Part shown: in pieces, positions 59,040 through 64,000 of the stretch
Layout of the letters: every line of letters starts with the position of its first letter
Numbering within the stretch: position 1 is the first letter of the stretch
Origin: Thiemannella venezuelensis
GTDB taxonomy: Bacteria; Actinomycetota; Actinomycetes; Streptosporangiales; Streptosporangiaceae
Assembly: GCF_014203605.1 (NCBI RefSeq)
Contig: NZ_JACHJJ010000010.1
Span: 62,001-126,000, forward strand
Reading direction: 5' to 3'
Length of the DNA: 64,000 nt
Notes under the pieces: model-generated
What the model was told of the DNA's origin: nothing
The model's database searches: none
Seen by the model: only the letters and a program-made list of their open reading frames with translations
Translations under genes and position numbers: made by a program

Positions 59040-60065
59040 ATGAGTATCCCCCCGGCTGCTCGCCGTCTGCTCCCGTGCGCCGCGGCCACCATGCTCGCCC
59101 TGACCGCCTGCTCCTCCCTGCTCCCCCCGTCCGAGCCCGTCCGAGGGCAGGCCACCGCGGGCGGGGTCGTGGGGGCGTTCGGCGGCCAGAGCGGTGACCG
59201 GGGCGGTGACCAGGGCGGTGACCCGACCGGTGCCGCCCCGTCGTCCACCGCGAGCGCCACGCCCTCCCCGGCCGCGCTGGCGCCCGAGGACTACCGGGCC
59301 GAGCTGGAGCAGGCGCGCGGCCCGGTCCGCGAGGCGCTGAAGAAGCTGGCCGGGACCGGCGGCAAGAGCCTCGACCGCCGGGTCAAGGGGGTCGCCGCCG
59401 CGGTGGACGACGCCGTGGCCCGGCTGGAGCCGCTGGCGCCGCCCGCCGAGCTGGCCGCCCAGCACGGGAACTACGTCGGCGCGCTGCGCTCCTTCGGCAC
59501 CGCCTTCGACGGGGCGCTGCAGGACGTGCAGACGCAGCAGGCGTGCACCGGCCCCGCGGTGCTGACCGGGCTGGAGAAGCAGGGCGAGCTGACCCGGATG
59601 GACGAGGCCGCCGCCGCGATGAGCGGCTACCCGGCCGACGTCGTACCGGTGAAGGCGGCCGGGCAGCGGAACCGGCGGCTTCCCAACGGCAGGATCATCC
59701 GCTCGGAGAGCCGCACCGGCCGGGGCTCGCTGAAGATCCACAACGGGGGCAAGCGCGACGCCGTCATCGTCATGCTGCGCGGAGGCAAGCGGGTCGTCAC
59801 CGTCTACGTGCGCGGGAAGAGCAAGGCGACGATCAGCGGGGTCCGCGACGGCAAGTACAAGGTCTTCTACACCACCGGGACCGACTGGGACTCCAGGGCG
59901 TTCACCCGGTCGTGCGAGTTCACCCAGTTCGGCAAGACGGTGCCCTTCAAGACCACCTACTCCGGCGCGTACGTCCGCTGGAACAACTGGACCATCACCC
60001 TGCACTCCGTCAAGGGCGGGACCGTACGCTCCAAGCCGCTCAAGCCGGACGACTTCCCGGGCTGA
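59040..60065 (+). CDS. Putative exported lipoprotein with C-terminal beta domain
   Basis: About 341 residues. The signal peptide ends in a lipobox LTAC (Cys near 21-24 depending on start). A Gly/Asp-rich linker encoded by short GGTGACC-type repeats follows, then a helical domain of ~120 residues (EDYRAELEQARGPVREALKKLAGTGGKSLDRRVKGVAAAVDDAVARLEPLAPP). The C-terminal ~150 residues form a beta-rich domain (GRGSLKIHNGGKRDAVIVMLRGGKRVVTVYVRGKSKATISGVRDGKYKVFYTTGTDWDSRAFTRSC). Function is unknown. ATG 59040 follows GTGGGG; GTG 59031 would add three residues. The gene is followed by a 9-bp hairpin terminator. Confidence 0.8.
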   Translation: MSIPPAARRLLPCAAATMLALTACSSLLPPSEPVRGQATAGGVVGAFGGQSGDRGGDQGGDPTGAAPSSTASATPSPAALAPEDYRAELEQARGPVREALKKLAGTGGKSLDRRVKGVAAAVDDAVARLEPLAPPAELAAQHGNYVGALRSFGTAFDGALQDVQTQQACTGPAVLTGLEKQGELTRMDEAAAAMSGYPADVVPVKAAGQRNRRLPNGRIIRSESRTGRGSLKIHNGGKRDAVIVMLRGGKRVVTVYVRGKSKATISGVRDGKYKVFYTTGTDWDSRAFTRSCEFTQFGKTVPFKTTYSGAYVRWNNWTITLHSVKGGTVRSKPLKPDDFPG

Positions 60066-60084
60066 GGCCGGGGGGGAAAGGCGA

Positions 60085-60113
60085 AGACCGCGACCTCCTG
60101 GAGATCGCGGTCT
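60085..60113. terminator. Bidirectional hairpin terminator between convergent genes
   Basis: AGACCGCGA (60085-60093) pairs perfectly with TCGCGGTCT (60105-60113), with further CTCC/GGAG pairing inside the loop. It lies between the stop of the lipoprotein gene (60065) and the stop of the convergent zinc-ribbon gene (60135). Confidence 0.7.
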
Positions 60114-60134
60114 CGTCGTCCCCCCTTGGGCGGA

Positions 60135-60419
60135 TCAGGTGGAGAAGAGCATTCCCACCCAGCTGCGCTGGCGGTGGTGGCCGTAGTGGCCGCCGTAGTG
60201 CGGGGCCGGAGCGCCCCAGGCCGGCGGGGCGCCGTGGGCGGGCGGCGGCGGCGGGGGCGGCGGGGTCGCGTGCTGCTGGGACCACTGGCTCTCCATGCGG
60301 GTCAGGGTCTCGAGCTCGCCGTAGTCCAGGAAGATCCCGCGACAGCCGTCGCACTGGTCGATATGGACACCATTGCGCTCATAAGTGCGCATGTTGCCGC
60401 GACACTTCGGGCACTGCAT
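60135..60419 (-). CDS. TFIIB-type zinc-ribbon protein
   Basis: A 94-residue protein. The N-terminal zinc ribbon MQCPKCRGNMRTYERNGVHIDQCDGCRGIFLDYGELETL has the CxxC...CxxC of zf-TFIIB (PF13453-type). A run of prolines and a Gly/His/Tyr-rich tail (HYGGHYGHHRQRSWVG) follow, which could bind metal or membranes. The start is chosen at MQCPKC because AAGGAG lies eight bases upstream; an in-frame ATG at 60464 is not supported. It lies 48 bases after the APH-type gene on the same strand, so they probably share a transcript. Confidence 0.88.
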   Translation of the reverse strand: MQCPKCRGNMRTYERNGVHIDQCDGCRGIFLDYGELETLTRMESQWSQQHATPPPPPPPPAHGAPPAWGAPAPHYGGHYGHHRQRSWVGMLFST

Positions 60420-60467
60420 CTGGTTGTCTCCTTGCCTTGGCATCGTGGTCGCCGTGCTAACCACAAC

Positions 60468-61400
60468 CTACTGCGTTGGCACACTATGGCAGGCACGCCG
60501 GAACTGGACAATCCTTTGGCAGGTGTCGACCAGCACCTGCTCGACCTCGTCCAGTTCCCGCCCCTCCCGCCCCGCCGCGGCCACGGCCGCCGCCGCGAGC
60601 TGCACCGTCATCGCCTGCGCCGGGACCTCCAGCCGCTCCCACGGCTCGCCGTGCGGGGGGACCGCGCACCCGCCCTCGGCCCGGTAGGCGTCCAGGAAGC
60701 GGTGCCAGACCTGCGGCTCCAGCAGGCCCGCCGCGAACCAGGCCGCGGGCCTCGACAGGTCCCAGGCCGGGTCGCCGACGCCCAGGTCGTCGGTGTCGAG
60801 GATGATCCACTCGCCGTGGAGGCGGACCATCTGCCCCATGTGCCAGTCGCCGTGCGCCAGCAGGTCCGCCCCGTCCCGCGCGTCCGGTCCGGGGGCGCCC
60901 CCGGGGCCCGGCAGGAAGGCGGCCAGGGAGTCGAAGGCGCGCAGCACGACGCGCCCGGCCGCCGTGCCGCCGTCCAGCCGGGCGACGGTCTTGCCCACCC
61001 GCGCGGGCCCGCCCGCCGCCGGCAGCGGGGGGAGTGCCCCGGCCGGTACGGCGTGCAGCCTGGCCAGCAGCCGGGCGCTCGCCTCCCAGGGGGCGGAGTC
61101 CGGGTCGTCGTGGTCCACCGGGACGCCGGTCGGCCAGACGGTCACCAGCCTGCCGCAGACCTCCGTGACCTCCTCGGTCACCGGGTCGAGCAGGATGCCG
61201 CGGAGCACGGGGTGGCGCACGGCCCGCATCCGCCGCACCAGCGGTTCCCGGTCGGTCCCGGGGGCGTGCGCCTTGACCACGACGGACCCGGCCCGCACGA
61301 TGACCACGTCCGGCCGGGTCGGCAGCACCTCGGGGGGCGCGTCGCCGTACCGCAGGCCGATCCGGCCCATCTCGGAGATCAGCTCCTCGCTCTCGCTCAC
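60468..61400 (-). CDS. Aminoglycoside phosphotransferase (APH)-family kinase
   Basis: About 310 residues. The kinase-like core contains the catalytic loop LAHGDWHMGQMV (HGDxHxxN with Gln in place of Asn) and LDTDDLGVGDPAWDLSRP, the equivalent of the metal-binding DxD. The N-terminal nucleotide lobe shows VVIVRAGSVVVKAHAP with the conserved Lys. The family phosphorylates antibiotics or small metabolites; most chromosomal members have unknown substrates, so resistance is not implied. The start is GTG 61400 (alternative TTG 61406); neither has a strong ribosome site. Confidence 0.88.
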   Translation of the reverse strand: MSESEELISEMGRIGLRYGDAPPEVLPTRPDVVIVRAGSVVVKAHAPGTDREPLVRRMRAVRHPVLRGILLDPVTEEVTEVCGRLVTVWPTGVPVDHDDPDSAPWEASARLLARLHAVPAGALPPLPAAGGPARVGKTVARLDGGTAAGRVVLRAFDSLAAFLPGPGGAPGPDARDGADLLAHGDWHMGQMVRLHGEWIILDTDDLGVGDPAWDLSRPAAWFAAGLLEPQVWHRFLDAYRAEGGCAVPPHGEPWERLEVPAQAMTVQLAAAAVAAAGREGRELDEVEQVLVDTCQRIVQFRRACHSVPTQ

Positions 61401-61499
61401 CCGCAAAGTGAACCACAGCGTCCGGCGCCGAACGATAATCTACACTGTAAAGGCGGAGGCGCCGGAGCCGCTCGGGGCCGGGGCGGCGGGGCCCCTCGC

Positions 61500-61526
61500 G
61501 TATATACCAAGCGTTTGGTTGTATAC
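61500..61526. promoter_or_regulatory. TetR-type operator upstream of the NTF2-like gene
   Basis: The core ACCAA-GCGT-TTGGT (61506-61519) is flanked by GTATA (61500-61504) and TATAC (61522-61526). It resembles operators of TetR regulators. It lies immediately upstream of the ATG at 61532 and no regulator gene is adjacent, so control must come from elsewhere. Confidence 0.65.
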
Positions 61527-61531
61527 GGGTC

Positions 61532-61963
61532 ATGAGGCAACAGGAGATCGCGGACCGGCTGGAGATCGGCGACCTGCTCGCCCGCTACACCCGGGCCATC
61601 GACACCGGTGACTGGCAGCGCCTGGACCTGGTGTTCACCTCCGACGCGGTGATCGACTACACGGCGGCGGGCGGGATCAGGGGCACCCGGGACGAGGTGC
61701 GCGCGTGGCTGGCCGAGGTGCTGCCGCAGTGGCCCGGTCGGCAGCACCTGATCGGGGCGGCGACCATCCGGTTCGAGGGCGACGAGGCCGCGGTCGCGGC
61801 CCCCTTCACCGACGTCCTCGCCCCGTCCAGGGAGATGGTCGCCGCCGATGCCGCCGGGCTCATCCGGGGCGGCGGCTGGTACCGCCACCGGATGGTCCGC
61901 ACGATGTACGGCTGGCGCAGCCGGGAACTCGTCGAGGAGCAGTCCTGGCGCACCATCCAGTGA
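61532..61963 (+). CDS. Nuclear transport factor 2/SnoaL-like protein
   Basis: A 143-residue alpha+beta cone protein of the SnoaL/NTF2 type: EIADRLEIGDLLARYTRAIDTGDWQRLDLVFTSDAVIDYTAAGGIRGTRDEVRAWLAE is the diagnostic N-terminus. Members include limonene epoxide hydrolases, ketosteroid isomerases and dehydratases; the pocket residues do not reveal the substrate. The C-terminal VEEQSWRTIQ is typical. The ATG sits six bases after the operator-like palindrome, so the transcript is probably leaderless or nearly so. It is divergent from the APH-family kinase gene. Confidence 0.88.
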   Translation: MRQQEIADRLEIGDLLARYTRAIDTGDWQRLDLVFTSDAVIDYTAAGGIRGTRDEVRAWLAEVLPQWPGRQHLIGAATIRFEGDEAAVAAPFTDVLAPSREMVAADAAGLIRGGGWYRHRMVRTMYGWRSRELVEEQSWRTIQ

Positions 61964-62132
61964 TCGCCGCGCGCTGATCACCGCACGCTGAGCGCCGGGT
62001 GCCGGTCCCGTGCGGCGGGCGCGTCCGTGAAGCCCGGGGGAATCGGGCTGATATGGCATGCCTGACGACATATGACCGCTTCGCACCTGTCATCCTTGTC
62101 TCCTGCACACCAGGACGAGACGCGGGGGAACG

Positions 62133-62915
62133 GTGAACGAGCGCAGGCCGATCGAGTGCTGGCTGTCGGACATGGACGGGGTCCTCGTCCACGAGGGGCA
62201 CCCCGTGCCCGGCGCCGACGAGTTCATCCGCCGCCTGCGCGAGACGGGCAAGCGGTTCATGGTGCTGACCAACAACTCCATCTACACCCCGCGCGACCTG
62301 GCCGTACGGCTGCGCGCGGCGGGCCTGGAGATCCCGCCGGAGTCGATCTGGACCTCGGCCCTGGCCACCGCCAAGTTCCTCGACGACCAGCGCCCCGGCG
62401 GCTCGGCCTACGCGGTCGGCGAGGCCGGGCTGACCACCGCCCTGCACGAGATCGGCTACGTCCTCACCGACCTGGACCCCGACTACGTGGTCCTCGGCGA
62501 GACCCGCACCTACAGCTTCACCCAGATAACGCGGGCGATCCGGCTGATCGAGGGCGGCGCCCGCTTCATCGCCACCAACCCCGACCCGGTCGGCCCCTCC
62601 AACGAGGGCTCCCTGCCGGCCTGCGGGGCGGTCGCGGCGCTGATCACCAAGGCGACGGGCGTCGAGCCGTACTTCGTGGGCAAGCCCAACCCGATGATGA
62701 TGCGCAGCGCGCTGCGGGCCATCGACGGGCACAGCGAGAGCACCGCGATGATCGGCGACCGGATGGACACCGACATCGTCTCCGGCATGGAGGCCGGGCT
62801 GCACACGATCCTGGTGCTCACCGGCGTGGTGGCCAAGGAGCAGGTCGACCGCTTCCCGTTCCGCCCCTCGCAGGTGGTCGACTCGGTCGCCGACCTCATC
62901 GGCATGGTCGGCTGA
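62133..62915 (+). CDS. HAD-superfamily IIA phosphatase (NagD/AraL-like)
   Basis: A 260-residue hydrolase. Motif I is [13 protein letters not shown], motif II is VLTNNS, motif III Lys is in VGKPNPMMM and motif IV is [26 protein letters not shown]. These are complete, and the C2 cap ([18 protein letters not shown]...) identifies subclass IIA. Substrates are sugar phosphates or nucleotides; unknown here. GTG 62133 follows a run of GGGGGAA. It lies 55 bases before the F420-type oxidoreductase gene on the same strand. Confidence 0.93.
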   Translation: MNERRPIECWLSDMDGVLVHEGHPVPGADEFIRRLRETGKRFMVLTNNSIYTPRDLAVRLRAAGLEIPPESIWTSALATAKFLDDQRPGGSAYAVGEAGLTTALHEIGYVLTDLDPDYVVLGETRTYSFTQITRAIRLIEGGARFIATNPDPVGPSNEGSLPACGAVAALITKATGVEPYFVGKPNPMMMRSALRAIDGHSESTAMIGDRMDTDIVSGMEAGLHTILVLTGVVAKEQVDRFPFRPSQVVDSVADLIGMVG

Positions 62916-62970
62916 CGGCGCGGCGCGGCCGTACCGGCCCGAAGATCGCGGCCCGGCGTAGGGTACCGGC

Positions 62971-63870
62971 ATGAGGATCGGATTCGCGGTGCCGGTGTCC
63001 GGGTCGTGGGCGACGCCCGCCAACATGGCCGGGATCGCCCGGCGGGCGGAGGAGCTCGGCTACCACGAGGTGTGGACCTTCCAGCGGCTGCTGTACCCCG
63101 AGGGGCATCCGATGGGCCCCACGTACCGCAGCGTGCACGATCCGGTGGTCACGCTGGCCTACCTGGCCGGGGCGACCACCCGGATCCGGCTGGGGGTGGC
63201 GGTCCTGAACATGCCGTTCTTCTCGCCTGCCCTGCTGGCCAAGCAGCTCGCCACCCTCCAGGCCGTCTCCGGCGGCCGGCTCGACGCCGGGCTCGGGCTG
63301 GGCTGGCTGCCGGAGGAGTTCGCCGCCTCGGGGGTGCCGTTCGAGCGGCGCGGCAGGCGGGGGGAGGAGTTCCTCCGGGTGCTGCGGAGGCTCTGGACGG
63401 AGGAGGCCGTGGAGCACGACGGCGAGTTCTACCGGCTGCCGCCGGTGCACCAGGAGCCCAGGCCGGACGTGCCGCCGCCCATCCTGCTGGGCGGGGGCGC
63501 GCCGGCGGCGCTGCGGCGCGCGGGACGGCTGGCGGACGGCTGGGTGAGCGCGAGCCGGGAGGACCTGGACCGCATCGGCGAGAAGGTCTCCGTCGTCAGG
63601 CGGGCGGCGCTCGACGCCGGGCGGGACCCCGGGGCGCTGCGCTTCGTCACCCGCGGGGTGACGCGGGTACGGCCCGCCGGAAGCCCCGGCCGCGCGCCGC
63701 TGACCGGCTCGTTCGAGGAGATCCGGGCGGACGTGGCGCGCCTGGCGGAGCAGGGGGTGACCGACGTCTTCCACGACCTGAACTTCGACCCGGAGATCGG
63801 CTCGCCCGACGCCGACCCCGCGGAGTCGATGCGCCGGGCGGAGGCCGCGCTGGAGGCCCTCGCGCCCTGA
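62971..63870 (+). CDS. F420-dependent LLM-class oxidoreductase
   Basis: A 299-residue TIM-barrel luciferase-like monooxygenase: MRIGFAVPVSGSWATPANMAGIARRAEELGYHEVWTFQ, TRIRLGVAVLNMPFFSPALLAKQLATLQAVSGGRLDAGLGLGW, PPILLGGGAPAALRRAGRLADGWVS. It resembles the TIGR03619-type F420 family of actinobacteria. It uses the deazaflavin F420, or less likely FMN, to reduce or oxidise an unknown substrate. It shares the strand with, and lies close to, the HAD phosphatase. A strong 16-bp stem terminator follows. Confidence 0.88.
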   Translation: MRIGFAVPVSGSWATPANMAGIARRAEELGYHEVWTFQRLLYPEGHPMGPTYRSVHDPVVTLAYLAGATTRIRLGVAVLNMPFFSPALLAKQLATLQAVSGGRLDAGLGLGWLPEEFAASGVPFERRGRRGEEFLRVLRRLWTEEAVEHDGEFYRLPPVHQEPRPDVPPPILLGGGAPAALRRAGRLADGWVSASREDLDRIGEKVSVVRRAALDAGRDPGALRFVTRGVTRVRPAGSPGRAPLTGSFEEIRADVARLAEQGVTDVFHDLNFDPEIGSPDADPAESMRRAEAALEALAP

Positions 63871-63877
63871 GCGGGGT

Positions 63878-63913
63878 GACGGGCCCGGGGCGGAGCCCCG
63901 CCCCGGGCCCGTC
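63878..63913. terminator. Strong 16-bp hairpin terminator
   Basis: GACGGGCCCGGGGCGG (63878-63893) pairs perfectly with CCGCCCCGGGCCCGTC (63898-63913) around the loop AGCC. It ends the transcript of the F420 gene. It overlaps the stop codon (TCA, 63912-63914) of the convergent gene, so it serves both strands. Confidence 0.85.
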
Positions 63914-64000
63914 AGCCGATCAGCTCGGGCAGGCGGGTGACGGTGTCGGCGAGGTAGGGGCCCAGCTCCGGCGGGATGAGGTTGAGGGCGGTGATCTCGG
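63912..64000 (-). CDS. C-terminal end of an unidentified gene (5' part outside window)
   Basis: The minus strand is open from base 64000 to TGA at 63914-63912, encoding 28 residues (E-I-T-A-L-N-L-I-P-P-E-L-G-P-Y-L-A-D ... L-P-E-L-I-G). The composition and codon use are those of a normal gene, and it is placed exactly at the terminator. Too little is present to name it. Confidence 0.6.
   Translation of the reverse strand, partial: EITALNLIPPELGPYLADTVTRLPELIG

Noticed and set aside
60468-61400. APH-family gene as an antibiotic-resistance gene
   Set aside because: Family membership alone does not show resistance; most chromosomal members phosphorylate unknown metabolites, and the catalytic Asn is replaced here.
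1-64000. tRNA, rRNA, integrase, transposase or prophage blocks
   Set aside because: None was found by eye; the amidase at 18808 is endolysin-like but has no phage genes around it.

Overview
The window is very GC-rich, gene-dense actinobacterial chromosome. GTG starts are common, genes overlap by 4-11 bases, and there is no rRNA, tRNA, CRISPR array or transposase. A complete conservon (sensor kinase, Roadblock, DUF742, GTPase), a terpene operon, a CHAT/CATRA-type conflict operon, a DUF5925 AAA ATPase and an F420-dependent oxidoreductase point to a filamentous actinomycete. I favour Streptosporangiales but cannot prove it from sequence alone.

Layout. 1-5.5 kb: the end of arabinose isomerase, a membrane-anchored alpha/beta hydrolase, a broken SoxR-type oxidoreductase gene tail-to-tail with an intact one, an HxlR regulator and an exopolyphosphatase. 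5.6-9.4 kb: a DUF1206 membrane protein, an anti-sigma-like ATPase with a small partner, an M20 peptidase and a PASTA protein. 9.5-15.7 kb: a SWIM/DUF6493 pair, a variant nucleoside hydrolase and a protein carrying only a SecD-like head domain. 15.8-19.6 kb: an AAA ATPase behind a Ser/Thr kinase, and a PGRP-type amidase. 19.6-25.9 kb: a peptide ABC transporter operon with a permease-ATPase fusion, divergent from a TetR regulator across a perfect 26-bp palindrome. 26-31.2 kb: methylmalonyl-CoA mutase (mutA, mutB) and its GTPase chaperone meaB.

31.5-35.4 kb holds a translationally coupled operon of cytochrome P450, class I terpene synthase and class II (DxDTT) terpene cyclase. This is the core of an apparently uncharacterised bicyclic terpenoid pathway. 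It is followed at once by a conservon (35.6-39.7 kb). 39.8-43.2 kb carries a CehA/McbA-like metallohydrolase, a chagasin-like inhibitor and a PPK2 kinase. 43.2-48.9 kb is a three-gene operon: a TPR-CHAT (caspase-like) protease, a small helical protein and a CATRA-like membrane protein. This looks like a bacterial conflict/cell-death system and is the most interesting locus here. 49-54.4 kb has a hemerythrin protein and a four-gene cassette built around TelA.

54.5-64 kb: a long-chain acyl-CoA ligase divergent from its likely TetR regulator, an ABC-F ATPase with a structured leader and a short upstream ORF, a lipoprotein, a zinc-ribbon protein with an APH-family kinase, an NTF2-like protein under an orphan TetR-type operator, a HAD-IIA phosphatase, an F420-dependent oxidoreductase, and the last 28 codons of an unidentified convergent gene beyond a strong terminator.

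Start codons were chosen from Shine-Dalgarno spacing, overlap with the upstream stop, and where family homology should begin. Family names come from recognition of motifs and overall pattern; no database search was run.
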